Shown one piece after another: positions 20,893 through 36,729 of a stretch of 64,000 bases of DNA (positions within the stretch are counted from its first letter, which is position 1; each line of letters opens with the position of its first letter). The notes under the pieces were generated by a model. That model saw nothing but the letters and a program-made list of their open reading frames with translations, had not been told where the DNA came from and made no database searches. A program made the position numbers and the translations under genes. Source of the stretch: Anaeromyces robustus (taxonomy: Eukaryota; Neocallimastigomycota; Neocallimastigomycetes; Neocallimastigales; Neocallimastigaceae); NCBI GenBank assembly GCA_002104895.1, contig MCFG01000037.1, forward strand, positions 1-64,000, read 5' to 3'.

Positions 20893-21119
20893 ATAAATAA
20901 ATAAATAAAATTTCAATTGTCATACAACATTTTTTGTGATATTCAAATTTATTGATTTTTTATTTATTTTATTTTTTTTTTTTAATATTTTATTTACTTT
21001 TGTTTTTAATTAATATATAAATATTCTTTTTTATTATTTCAAAAAGTATAAAGAATTATCACACAATAATGTTAATAATATTATATTATATTTTATTTAT
21101 AATATAAATAAAATATCAT

Positions 21120-21245
21120 ACTTTACAGGATTTTGCATGTAATGTATGTAATAATAAGAATCCCGTCTTTCTTTTCCAAACAAGAAACTAAGATTGGATG
21201 TATGATGGGCATTATGGATTTCAAATAACGCGAAGAGTTTTTCTT
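21120..21245. other. Unexplained G+C-richer island, possible ncRNA
   Basis: About 125 bp with much higher sequence complexity than its flanks and no frame. It contains nested complementary segments (TTTCTT/AAGAAA and TCCAA/TTGGA), an ATGATGG resembling a C box, and ends in a T run after CGCGAAGAG. No tRNA, snRNA or complete snoRNA pattern was recognised. Confidence 0.35.
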
Positions 21246-21799
21246 CTTTTATTTTTTTCTTATATGTTAATATTATATATATATAAAGATTTTTTATACC
21301 ATTAAATTAATAATAAAAAATATTATCTTAATTAAAAAAAAAAAAGTTCTTTAAAAATTAAAAAATAAAAAATAAATAAAATAAAAAAATAAAATAAAAT
21401 TTAAAAAAAAAAAAAAAAAATAAAAATTAACACTATTGATTTAACAAAAAATAAGGTGTATCTTTTCACTTTTTAATCTATTTAAATTTAAAAAAAATAG
21501 TATAATGTAATAATGTATTAAATAGAAATGAAAATTTTTATAATTTATAATATTTGTTATTTATATTTATATGTTAATATGGTTTTATGTGTAATCTTTG
21601 ATGAAAAATATTATTAAATTTTTATATATATAAAAAATTTATCTGTTTATTTTTTATATATAAAAATTTAATATTTTTCATCAAATTTTTTATATGGAAT
21701 TCAAGTAAATTTTTTTTTATATTAATTTTTTTTATAATAATTATTTATTATTCAAAAATTAAAAATTTAATATTTAATATATAAAAATACAAAAAAAAT

Positions 21800-21948
<149 letters not shown>

Positions 21949-22268
21949 ATGTAAAATACACCACATATTTTATATTAAAATTTTTTTTATTTTTTTTTAA
22001 AAAAAAAAGTAATAATTAAATATAATAAAGAAAAAAAAAGAAAAAAAGAAATTTTAATTATATATTTTTAATTTTTTATTTATTTTTTTTTCATTATTAC
22101 TTTTAATTTAAAATATAATATAAATATTTCTTTATATATTTTTTCAATCTTGTATATATATTTTTAATTTATTGTTTAATTATCAAAGTATTGTGTTGTT
22201 AGAATTTAACATTCAAATAATTTTTTTTTAATTATTTTTTTTTATAAAAAAAATAATTAAATATCAAA

Positions 22269-24937
<2,669 letters not shown>

Positions 24938-25690
24938 AAAAAAAAAAAATTCATCTGAACAACGATAGTAATAACAATTAAAAAATTAAAAAAATAAAAA
25001 ATAAAATAAAAAATAAAAAATAAAAATAGTAAAGATGAATTAAAAATAAGAATAAAAATAACAAAAAAAAAAAAATAATAATATATAAAAATAAAATAAG
25101 TAAATAATAATAAAAGAAATATATATATAATAACAAAATACAAATAAATAAAAAATAATTATAAAAAAATAAAATAATAATATATTTATATCTTAATATA
25201 TTGTTTATATTTTTTTGTTTTATAAGAAAACTTTTTTAAAAAAAAAAAAAAAAAAAAAAACTATAATTAAAATAATCATATAAAAATAAAAAAATACATA
25301 ATTAATAATAAGTAATTATTATCTTTGTATATATATTTCAAAAATTAAAAAATAATTATATATCATCATATTATATCATTATTATATCCCAAATTCTTAA
25401 ACAATATATATTTTTATATATATTGTTTAAACAAAAATTCCTAAAATAATATATATATTAACAAATAACAAGAATAATGATTTTATTCCATATATATATA
25501 TATATATATTTAAAAACTCAATAATAATAAAAAAAAAAAAAAAAAAAAAAAGAATTTTATTTTTTTTTTCAAAATATGTATAATTTATTAAATAAAAATA
25601 TAATTTATTAAATAATAGCTAACTTATTCACTAATTTACTAATTTACTAATTTACTAATTTTTATTTTTATATTAATTATTTTATTTTGA

Positions 25691-25721
<31 letters not shown>

Positions 25722-26331
25722 TTATATATTATATATAAATAAATTTTTTAATGGAGTTGAATTTAGTTTATGTTGAATTTTTTTTTTTTTTTTTTTTTCG
25801 AAATTATGATTTTTGTTATTGTTTTTTTATTGTTTATATATATATATATATATATTTTTTTTTTCTTTTTATTTTTTGTTGGTGTATTAATATTTTATTG
25901 ATTTTATTTTGATAATATGTTAATAATTTATTTATAATTGATATAAGAAAAATTTATATATAAATAATACATATAATATATATAAGGAAAAAAGAAAAAG
26001 ATACATAATTATAGCAATAATAATAGTAATACTTGAAAGAAAACTAAAAAATGTTGCTATTTATAAATATTTCTTTTAAACAAATATATAATTAAAATAT
26101 TTTCTTTTTCTTCTTCTTCTTTTTTTTTTTTTTTTTTTTTTTTTTTGAATTTCTATCTTCTTTTCCTATTTTTTTTTATTTATATTTCTTCTTTTACTAT
26201 ATCTGGCTTTATTATTATTATGGTTATTATTATTTATTATATTTCATTTTCTTTTTTTTTTATTTAATATATATATATACTTTTTTCATTTTCTTTTACT
26301 TAATAATTATAATTACTATCATTACATACTA
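24938..26331. other. Convergent intergenic AT-rich DNA
   Basis: Lies between the 3' ends of the LETM1-like gene (+) and the LRR gene (-). A-rich on the left half, T-rich on the right half, so each transcript end is A-rich. No other feature seen. Confidence 0.6.
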
Positions 26332-26641
26332 CTACTTCCAAGTAATACTAAGTTTTGGTTTTAAATTTTCTAATTCTGAAAGACATTTTTCCCATTCATT
26401 CCAATCTTCTTCTTGATCTAAACTAACATTTGCACCTAAAACTAATTCTTCTAAGTCTTCAGCAAAACCATTCTTTATCATTTCACATAATAATTTCATA
26501 TCTGCTGTTTTTACACCATTTTCAGTCTAAAGAATATCATTATTATTCATCATTAATAATAATATTATTATTATATTATTTTATATTATTTTTGTTTTAA
26601 TGTTATTATTATTATATTATTTTATATTATTTTTGTTTTAA

Positions 26642-26684
<43 letters not shown>

Positions 26685-26866
26685 GTTGTTGTTGTTGTTG
26701 TTGTTTTTATTATTATAATTATTGATAGTAATATTGATAATTGATAATTAAATATAATGTTAAAATAAAATATTTTTTTATAATATATAAATAAATATTT
26801 TTGAAAAAATAAAATAAAATATAATAAAATAAAAACATTAATATAATATAATATATATAGAAGAAG

Positions 26867-26898
<32 letters not shown>

Positions 26899-28194
26899 TA
26901 CCAAATGTAATTCTTTAAGTGAAGAACAACCAACAAATTGTTCATCAAATTTCAAAGATTTAATAAATGATTCATCCCAATTATTAATACTATTATGATG
27001 AAGAGTAATGATTTTTACTTTTGGAATATATTGAATAATATATTTAAAACCTTCAAAAGTAATATTATTTTTACTTAAATCTAAAATTTCTAATTTACCA
27101 TTATTTTCATAATTATTTAAACCTTTTGTTGTTAATATTTTTATACCTTCATCTCCAATATTATTATTAATTAAAGATAATTTTTTAAGTCTTGGACTTA
27201 TTGAAAGAAGTGAAGCTAAAGCATGACAAGATTTACTTGTAATATTATTATTATTTAACATTAAAGTTGTAATTGTAGAAGTTGTACTAATAAAAGAATC
27301 ATCAGTCATAATAGAAGATTGTGACATCATTTTTATAAGTCTTGATTGAGATTGGAAATTATTACCAGTATCATCAGTAATAATTTTTTTTAAATTTTCA
27401 CAAATAGAAATTATAGTATCATCACCAATATCAGTATTTGATAAACTAATTTTTCTTAAACCTACATTATCTTTTAATACTTCACCTATAGCTATACCTC
27501 CTTCATCACCAATTTTATTTAAAGAAAGATCTAATTCTTTAATACTACAATGATTACTTAAAGGACTACCTAAAGAAGAATCTTCTTCAATTTCCCATTT
27601 AAGTAATTTAGCAATACCTTCTTTTATACCTCTAGGTCCTATACCATTATCAATTAAATTTAAAATTTTTATTGATTTATTTTGAGATTTTAAAAAACCT
27701 TTACAAAGTTCGATACATCCGTCATCACCAAGTTGATTTCTTGAAAGAGAAACATTTAATAAATAATTATTATTATATAAAAATTTTTCTGTAAAAATTT
27801 TTGAAGCTCTTAAACCAATACTTTTATATTCTAAATTCCATGTTTGAATACTCTTATTTTGTCCCATAGCACGACAAAGCACTGAAAATAAACTTTCATT
27901 TTCGTCACTTTCATCATCAGGTATTTCACCTAATTTATTATTACCTACATCTAAAGAAAGTAAAGAATAATTTTTTGTTAAAGCATTATATAATGAAGGA
28001 AAAGTTTCTTTTTCAATAGCATGACCAGATGCAGAAAAAGTAGTTAAAGAAGTACATTTTGCGATAGCATCAAATAACATAGAAAATTGGTCAGGTTTAA
28101 GTTTTCTAAATGGAAGAATATATAATGAATTTAAAGAATTAGATTCTAAATTATCTATCCATTTTTTTAAAAATTCTGGTACTTCTGTAGTCAT
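26332..28194 (-). CDS. Ribonuclease-inhibitor-type leucine-rich repeat protein
   Basis: Two exons on the minus strand: 28194-26902 (431 codons) and 26526-26332 (65 codons with the stop), 495 residues; donor GTAAGT at 26901, acceptor TTTAG. The protein is a run of ~28-residue LRRs, e.g. LDLSLNKIGDEGGIAIGEVL, ISLSNTDIGDDTIISICENL, LSLINNNIGDEGIKILT and LDLSKNNITFEGFKYI, of the RI class found in RanGAP and NLR-like proteins. The C-terminal ~65 residues are acidic (LDQEEDWNEWEK). An acidic tail after RI-type LRRs recalls Rna1/RanGAP1, but the RanGAP catalytic Arg/Asn positions could not be assigned, so that identity is only a possibility. Reading through the intron would add a meaningless poly-Phe tail. 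Confidence 0.85.
26527..26901 (-). repeat. Intron of the LRR gene with duplicated 46-bp unit and triplet arrays
   Basis: Contains a duplicated unit of about 46 bp (ATTATTATATTATTTTATATT...TTTTAATGTT, 26575-26645), an ATT array, a GTT run and an A run of about 26. Confidence 0.7.
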
Positions 28195-29115
28195 TTCACT
28201 ATAAATTAGAATTATAAGTAAGAAGAGAATAAAAAATAAAGAAGTAGTAGAAAAAAATAATAATAATCTAAATTTCTATTAATTTCTATTATAATATAAT
28301 ATTATTAATTATTATTAAAATTAAATATTATTTATTAATAATAATACTTTTATATAATTAATTTTAATATATATTTATATATTTTATATATATAATTTTT
28401 TTTTTTTTTATTTTTTTATATAAAAAAAAATAAAGTATAAAAAAAATATTATTATTATTATTAAATATTATTATTTTATTTTTAATTATATTATATATAT
28501 ATATATTGTTATATTTTTTTTTTCTGTGTTTTTATTATTTATTATTAATAAAGGAATTAGTGATAAAGAATAAAAAAAAATGTGGTACTAGTGTTGGTTA
28601 AATCAAATTTTTATCATTTATTTTATTTATTATTTTTGACATTTTATTAAAAATTTTATATATATATATATATATAATATGTTTATTATTTAAAAAAACA
28701 ATTTTATTTATTTATATATTATATATTATATTATAATATTATAATATTATATTATATTATATATTATATTAAATTTATATTTATATTAAAAAATATTAAA
28801 AATTGTTTTAAAAAATGATGTATGAATCATTTTTTTAAAACATTTTTATTTTTCAAATCACAAAATCACAAAAAAAAATTAAACAGAAAACTTAAATATA
28901 AAAAAACGACGAATTAAAATATGAAATTTTATTCGTCGTTTTTTTTTATTTAATCTTATCTTCTCAACATTAAATAATTTTAAAAAAAAAATTTTTTTTT
29001 TTCTTTTTATTATTATTATTATCTTGTTTAATCTTAAACCTATTTTGTATTAAAAACTAGATAAAAAATATTTTAAAAAATAAAAATAAAAACATTTATA
29101 ATAAAACTTATCAAG

Positions 29116-29166
<51 letters not shown>

Positions 29167-29931
29167 ATTAAAATAAAAATAAACTTCATTTTATTATTAC
29201 TTTTATACAATTTTTTTTTGTATATATTAGATGTTTTTTTTATTATTAAATAATAATTATAAATATATTTATATATATTATTATTATTATTAAAATATTT
29301 AGTAATTATTTTATTATTTTTATTTTATTACTCATATTATTATTCTTTTTTTTATTAATAATATTATAATGAAATTATTAAAATAATTATAATAATATAA
29401 ATATATTATTATCCATTGAAAAAAAAAAAAAATAAATATAATTTAAAAAAATAATTATTAAAATAAATTATGAATGATAATTAAAATATTTCTATAATTA
29501 ATTGTTAATTCTTTATAAAAAAAAAATTGAAGTATTTTTTTTTTTGTATATGTCTTTTATATATATATATAAATAATAAAAAAATTGAAATAGATAAATT
29601 ATATTAAAAAAACGAAATGTAATATAAAATAAAATAAACTTTGAATTTACTAATTATATAAAGATTTGAATTTTTTTTTTAAAAAAAAAAAAAACTATTA
29701 ATAATGTTTAGATAAATGAAAAAGATTAAAAGAAGAAATGAAAAATATGAAAAAAAAAAAAATTTAAGTTTTTTCTTTTTTTTTTCTTCTTCTTCTTATT
29801 TTGTTATTTTAAATGATCTTATTACTATAATAATAAATTTTTTTTTTTAATTCTTTATAATAAAATACTAGAAATATCATGCAAAATAATATATAAAAAA
29901 TTGATTTTTTTTTCGTAAAATAATAATAATT
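28195..29931. other. Intergenic AT-rich DNA with hairpins
   Basis: Promoter side of the LRR gene and 3' side of the NOL7-like gene. Two adjacent inverted repeats lie at 28803-28843 and 28900-28946; the rest is A/T homopolymer and an AAAT array at about 29135-29167. Confidence 0.6.
28803..28946. repeat. Pair of adjacent hairpins
   Basis: First: TTGTTTTAAAAAATGAT (28803-28819) pairs with 28826-28843. Second: AAAAAACGACGAATTAAAAT pairs with ATTTTATTCGTCGTTTTTT across a short loop (28900-28946), with one bulged base. The CGACGA core is unusual in this A/T background. Confidence 0.8.
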
Positions 29932-32900
29932 CTAATTATGCTTTTTTCCTACAACAAAAATATTTGCTGGTTTTTTTACATTTCTGCCAAAATCTACAGA
30001 AGCTATTTTAATTATTATTATTATTATTTTATTAAATTATAATTATAATAATAAAATAAATAAAAATTAATATATATTTATATATATTTTAATATTGATA
30101 TTATTAATAATATATTTTAATGAATAACTTTATAATTGATATTTAATTTAAACTTACTTGATATTCTCTTAATTTTTCCTTCATAAAAATGTTTCTTTTT
30201 AAAATCAAGAATGGATTGTGGAATTGGTGGTCTACTAGCAAGACCTTTTTTAGTTTTTAAAGATACAACTCTGAAACCACTATTATATTTAATAAATAAT
30301 ATATATATGAATAATATTATATATAAATTAATATTATATATAAATAATAAATGGTTAAATTATTAATATTATATTATATTATATTATTTATTTATTTATT
30401 TATTTATTAAATATATAAATTTATTTAATAAATACATAAATTTACATATATGAATTACAAACCTTTTTATCACTTCTTCCTTCTTTTTCTTTCTTGGTTT
30501 AAAATCGTCATCATCTAATAAAAGATGTTTTCCTTTTGAAACAATCTTTTGTTCTTCAACTTCATTATCACTTTAATTAATATATAAAAATAAATAATTT
30601 AAATGAAACAAGATATATTAATATAAATAATATTAAATATAAAAATTATATCATTTTAAATAATAATATGATAATTAATTAATTAATTAATTAATTAATA
30701 AAATTTACCTAGTTTCTTCTTCATTATCTTCTGCAACTTCTTCTAGAAGTTCAGTTGGAAGTTTTTCTATTTTATTTTTAGAAGCTTGAGCTTTTAAAAA
30801 TTCATCCTTTGCTCTTCTTTTTTGCTTACGATTTTGTGCCATTCTATTTATAATTTTAATTATTATTAAATAAAAAATAGATAAATAAAAATATATATTA
30901 ATATTAATATTTAATTATATTAAATAATAATAATAATAATATGTTTATTATTATAATAAAAAATAAAAATTTTTTTTCTTTGATAATTTATTTATAATAC
31001 TATAAAATACTTTTATATTTATATATTTTAAATTTATATTCATATATATGTTAATATTAATATTTACTTAATTTCACGTTCTCTTTCAGATTTCAATAAT
31101 TTAATAGCATCTTCTCTTCCTGTTTTTAATGATACAGTTTCTGGTTCTTCTTCAACATTTTCTTCTTCATCTGATTCATATACAACTTCTTCTTCTTCTT
31201 CTTCGTCATCATCATTTTCTTCTCTTTTTGCCTTTTTATTTAATTTTTCAACTTCTATATTATTACTATCATCTACTTGTGTAACTTTTACAGCTTTAAA
31301 ATCATAATCATCATCATCAAATGTTATATGACTTGATTTCTTTTTTTCTTCAACTTTTTCATTTTCATTTTCATTTTCATTTTCATCTATACTCATTTTA
31401 TCTTCTTTTTTAGGTGTAGATTTTTTCGAAGTTTTCTTTGATGGAGTTTCTTTAGCAGGAGTTTCTTCTTCAACTACGGCTTCTTTTACTGGGGTCTTCT
31501 TAGTTGGTGTTTTCTTTGGTGGTGTTTTCTTGGATGGAGCTTCTTTAACTTCTTCTTCAACTACAACTTCTTTTACTGGAGTTTTTTTAGTTGGTGTTTT
31601 CTTTGGTGGTGTTTTCTTGGATGGAGTTTCTTTAACTTCTTCTTCAACTACAATTTCTTTTACTGGTGTCTTTTTAGTTGGTGTTTTCTTTGGTGGTGTT
31701 TTCTTGGATGGAGTTTCTTTAACTTCTTCTTCAACTACAACTTCTTTTACTGGTGTCTTTTTAGTTGGTGTTTTCTTTGGTGGTGTTTTCTTGGATGGAG
31801 TTTCTTTAACTTCTTCTTCAACTACAGCTTCCTTTACTGGAGTTTTTTTCGATGGAGTTTTCTTTGATGGAGTTTTCTTGGATGGAGTTTCTTTAGCTTG
31901 AGTTTCTTCTTCAACTGCAGCTTCTTTTACTGGTGTCTTTTTAGATGGTGTCTTTTTAGATGGAGTTTTCTTTGATGGTGTTTCTTTAGCTTGAGTTTCT
32001 TCTTCAACTGCAGCTTCTTTTACTGGTGTCTTTTTAGATGGTGTCTTTTTAGATGGAGTTTTCTTTGAAGGAGTTTCTTTATTTGAAGTTTCTTCAATTA
32101 TAGATTCTTTTATTGGAGTCTTTTTTGATGGTGTCTTTTTAGATGGAGTTTTCTTTGATGGTGTTTCTTTTGATGGTTTATCATCACCGATAGTTTCATT
32201 TATTATATTATTATTGTTATTGTCATTAATATTTATTACTTCTGATGTTACTTGTGTTGCTGGTATCTCTGTTGATTCATTATTTTCAACATTTATATTT
32301 GAAGAAGTTTCTTTTGCATTAGAAGTAGTAGTAGTTGTAGTAACTTTTTTAGAAACAGTAATAGTAGTTGTAGTAGTAGTTGTTGTTGTTCTATTTTTAG
32401 AAGGACTATCAATTTCTATATCATGATCATTATCATCATTATTTATAGGGGAAGTATTAGTATGTTCATTAATTTCTATTATTCCATTATTATTAATAAT
32501 ATTAATATTATTTTTGATAGAATTTGTAGGAGTTTTACTTGGTGTATTTGATGATATAGCACCAAAATTTAATCTCATTGAAGACCTACCTGGAGTAACT
32601 GATCTATTTGGGGTATTTTGTTCATGGAAATTATTATCTAAAATAATTATTTCAGAATTTCCAGATTTTTTAATGACTGGAGTAGTAACAGAAGTATGAG
32701 TTGGTGTACCAACTTTTATTCTTTTGGTATCAAATTGTGGAGCTGGAGTTCTAAATAAAGTTTTTGTAGGTGTAGAATTATCAGTATGTGTACCTCTTGG
32801 TCTTCCTCTTTTACGTTTTGGTGTTACATTAACATTTTCGGATGGATCATTGGAGGTAACACTGCTTGTAGTAGAATTATCTTCAAAATCTGAAGATAAA

Positions 32901-33301
32901 GTTTTCTTAATAATTACTGGTTCTGGTGGTACAACTTCCATTGATGTATTTGTTACATTTTCTTCTGTTTTTTCAGTAACTGGTGAGTCTAAAACAATAG
33001 GTGAATTAGCTTGTTTTGATGTTGGAGTAGTTTTAGAAGTTGGAGTTGATTTTGATGTTGGTGTAGCTTTTGAATTTTTAGTGTCTGTAGAAGTTTCTGA
33101 TACCTTTCTAGTTCTTCTTGTTGTTTTTTTTGGTGTTTTATCTTCTACTGAAGAAGCTGAAGTTTTTCTTGTTCTTCTTTTTGGTTTAACTTCTTCAACT
33201 GGTTCTATTTCCATTTCAACTTCTTTATAAACAGGAGGAGTTAAATTAGAAGTATGACTTCTCAATCTATTTTTTATTGAATCCTGATTTACTTCAACCA
33301 T
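29932..33301 (-). CDS. NOL7/UTP16-like nucleolar protein with TPKK-repeat tail
   Basis: Five exons on the minus strand (33301-31068, 30843-30709, 30570-30463, 30279-30158, 30002-29932) join in frame to about 889 residues. The conserved part is the last ~150 residues: NRKQKRRAKDEFLKAQ, KLPTELLEEVAE, a basic linker KPRKKKKEE and a closing block FRVVSLK...SVDFGRNVKKPAN. In order and character it resembles the NUC129 domain of NOL7/Utp16 (Bud21), a U3 snoRNP component of 18S rRNA maturation; this assignment is from memory. The first ~740 residues are disordered: an AT-hook KRKRGRPRG at 162-170, Thr/Ser/Asn-rich segments, then tandem KETPSKKTPSKKTP blocks and acidic runs. The start at 33301 is the first ATG of the frame. 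Confidence 0.72.
31440..32175 (-). repeat. Coding minisatellite, 87-93-bp units
   Basis: Tandem units within the NOL7-like gene encode EEVKETPSKKTPPKKTPTKK-type blocks of 29 or 31 residues. At least four 87-bp and two 93-bp copies are nearly identical in DNA, pointing to recent expansion. The plus-strand open frame across it (31530-31901) is a shadow. Confidence 0.9.
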
Positions 33302-35000
33302 TTCATATATTTAAATTATTCTAATATTGATTCATAAAAGGAAAAAAAAAATATATATATATATATAATATTATAATAATTATTAATTATTGATGATTTA
33401 AATAAAATAATGATATTATGATATTAATTAAAAAATAAATATAATTAAATGATTAATTTTTTTTTAATAAAAAATTATAATAAAAATAAAAGAATATAAA
33501 TATATTAATTTTTTTTTAATAAAAAATTATAATAAAAATAAAAGAATATAAATATATTAATTTTTTTTTAATAAAAAATTATAATAAAAATAAAAGAATA
33601 TAAATATATTAATTTTTCAAATTATAAATTTTAATCAAATTTTGATTTAAATTTCAAAAAATGTAATTTTAATTTCAATTTCTATCAATTTTTATAAAAT
33701 TAATAATCAACTCAATATAATATGTAAATAATTTTATAATTGTATTATTAATTAAATTTATAGCTTAATATATTTTAATTATTATTAATATTTGTAATAA
33801 TTGTTCACATTTAAATTAATAGAAAATTTAAGTGGAATTTGAATTAAGGATTATTAATCCATTAATTTCATTTGAATTGAATTAATGTTATTTCCCTATT
33901 ATTTTGATAAAAAAAGTTTACTCTTTTTAATATTTATATAATATTTATTCCTTCCTTTTGTATTCTCTATTCCTCAATAATTAGTTATACTTTCTTTTTT
34001 TTTTTTTTTACATTTTTCCATTTAAAATAAAAAATTCTCTTGATTAATTAATATTATCATCGTTTTTGTTACACATCAATATTTATTAATGATTATATGA
34101 ATGTTATGGAATGGTTAAACTAAATTATAAAAATTTATTTATATTTTCTTCAATTTTGTAATTTCAATAGTTTCCTAAATTAAGATTATTATTTTTTTTT
34201 TAAAAAAAAAAAGGTATATATTAAATAATTATTATACAAATTTATATTAATTTACCTTTTTAAAATTTAAATTATTTAAAAGAGAAAAAAGAGTATATAT
34301 AAAAATGAAATTAAAATAAATATGATATACTTAATAATAAAATAAAATTTTAAATTTATATATATTTTTTTTAAAAAAAAAAACGAGATTTATTATTAAG
34401 TATATTCTTTAAAAAATAACTTTTTTAAAAGTAATAAAAAAAAAATTAAATAAAACAAAATATAAAATATTAATGTTTAAAAAATTTTAAAAAAAAAAAA
34501 TACTTTTTTTTTTTAATAATTATAATATTAATGCATCCATATAATATAAAATAATATAATTTAAATATATTATAATATATTATATTAAATTTTTCCTTTC
34601 ACTATATATATTAACAATAAAAAAAAAAAAAAAATTTATTAAAATTTTTTAAATATAAAAAACATTTGATTGGTTTTTAAAGTTTAGTAAAAAATTATTT
34701 TGAATTGATTCACGTGTTTTTTATAAATCAGTTAAATTTATGCTTAAATGTATAAATATATGTAATTGATCTTAAAAATATTTTTTTTTTAAATTAAATA
34801 TATTAAATCAAATATATAATTTTTTGTTTTATACATTTAATAATTTAACATATTTATTAATAAATATATTAAGGATTATTATTAGAAGATTTCTTTAATA
34901 AGTTTGCTATTATTATATTATTAATATGTGAATTAATTATATGTATATTAATTACCAAAAGATTATTATTCTTTCAGAATAATTACTTCCGTAATAATAA
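33302..35000. other. Intergenic AT-rich DNA
   Basis: Promoter side of the NOL7-like gene, beginning with a 52-bp tandem repeat (33453-33612). The remainder is A/T sequence with no coding signal. Confidence 0.6.
33453..33612. repeat. 52-bp tandem repeat, three copies
   Basis: The motif AAAGAATATAAATATATTAA recurs at about 33490, 33542 and 33594 with the same T-run and ATAAAAAATTATAATAAAA between copies. Confidence 0.9.
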
Positions 35001-35029
35001 CATCAATAATTACAATTATTATTGATATA

Positions 35030-35450
35030 ATATATATAATCATTCTAAATACTAATTTTTCTGAACTATCATCTTCTTTAGGTCATTTAATCTTATATGT
35101 AGGTTCTACAAATATATTTTATACATTTCCATTTGAATCTGGAATACTAATATATGGTTGTCTACCTATTATGTTCTACATGAACACAAATATTAGCTTT
35201 ACAATAAAATGTAACATAGTATCCATTCTTTATTTTCAATACCTCTTCTTCACTTAAAATTTGAATGGCATTAACTAATTGAATAATTATGTAATAAATT
35301 ATTATATATATAATATAATTTTTATAAACACTATATGTAAATATGTATGTTATAAAAGTCTTGACTAATATCTATATATGTATTATTAATATTTCTTCTT
35401 TACTTAAAGTTTGAATAGCATTAACTAATTGAATAATTATGTAATATAAT
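35030..35450 (-). pseudogene. Relic of a protein-coding gene, partly duplicated
   Basis: On the minus strand, 35290-35155 reads QLVNAIQILSEEEVL and NGYYVTFYCKANICVHVEHN before the frame breaks, and further on IPDSNGNV appears in another frame. A diverged second copy of the first block (QLVNAIQTLSKEEIL) lies at 35390-35450. The style resembles small secreted repeat proteins remembered from anaerobic fungi, but no family is claimed. No intact gene is present. Confidence 0.4.
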
Positions 35451-35684
35451 TTACAAATATATATTTTATAAATATAATCATATAGATTATAGAATCATAT
35501 ATAATAATCTATAAGATTATTATATTTTTTCTTTTTTTTTTCTTTTTTTTTAGACTAAAGGAAGAGAATACTCTTCCACGTATTTATTTATTGTAAATAA
35601 TTATTAATACATTTAGATTTAGTATATTTAAAAAAAAATATATAAATTAAAAAATAATTAAAGAAAATTTTATCTAAAACAATT

Positions 35685-36430
35685 TTATAATAAATATTTA
35701 ATATAAAGAAAAATATAATAAATTTCTGAAATTAGAATAATTTCAGTAAAGAGTACTATGGGGATTTCATTCTTTTCTAAATAGTAAAACATTATATAAT
35801 AAAGAAGTAACATCTGAATTAAAGATAATGTAGTGTCCATTAAAATCTCCTTTAAGCAATCGATATCATTTCTTATAATAGAGGATAATTCTGAATGCCC
35901 TGTAGTTGAAATAATGTAGCCATTCGAGATACTATTATTATATCTTATCGATTCGAAGTCGACGCTCTTAGTCTTTGAAGGATGTAGATTTGTATCTTTC
36001 AAATAACAATTCCAAAAAAGTTGCATATTACTGATACTATTTTTGTTAAAAAATTCAGCCAACTCTATAAGATATGGAACAGGAAACTCCTTTGAACCTT
36101 TGTAAAATTATTTAATTAATTATATACGTTCCCCTTTATTGAAATAGAGCTCTTTCAAAGTTGAAGTTCTACCAAGAAGGAATTGATAGATTTTATAATT
36201 GATATATTTTTCATACTCTTAGATAGACAGCGTCAAGGCATGTTGCACCACCTGTTAAAAGCAATATTTTAGCCATGCATTACATAAAGAATGTTTCCTT
36301 ATTTTATCCGAAAAAGTAATAATTAGAGAGAAGAAATAGCAATCTAAAAATCTAATGTTCAAATGATTGTTCAACTTGTTGACAACAAGGGTAATAAGGA
36401 AGGTATTCTCTCTAAACCTTTTCACACTTA
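35685..36430 (-). pseudogene. Disrupted coding region of unknown family
   Basis: Several frames on the minus strand look coded rather than random: about 36425-36255 (RENTFLITLVVNKLNNHLNI and on to a stop), about 36190-36130 (QFLLGRTSTLKELYFNKGE, then a possible GTATAT donor) and about 36100-35690 (KEFPVPYLIELAEFFNKN, then a 125-codon frame whose last ~40 codons look intronic or non-coding). Base composition is clearly richer in G+C than the flanks. The pieces do not join into one frame without breaks, so this is probably a decayed gene. Product not recognised. Confidence 0.4.
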
Positions 36431-36659
36431 AAAGTGTTTAGTAAATATTATTTAATAATTTAATATCAAATTTATTCTCATATATTTTAAAAATAAAAAG
36501 CTATTTTCGAGTTATATACATATCCACAGTGTAAATGTATTGTCCAATTTGATACCTAGATTAAGATTAAGATGAGGGTATTTATAACCCAGCATAATTA
36601 TATCAGAATCAAAAATTTATTACTATATCATAGTTTTTTCCTTTTTAATTCCTTATTTA

Positions 36660-36698
36660 TTAGTGAGATCACTGAAAAGTTAGACAAACTTAGTTATT

Positions 36699-36729
<31 letters not shown>

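Noticed and set aside
31530-33230. Plus-strand frames of 123, 70, 61 and 168 codons with VFLVGVFFGG repeats
   Set aside because: Antisense of the TPKK repeat gene, whose minus-strand frame is continuous and joins further exons in phase.
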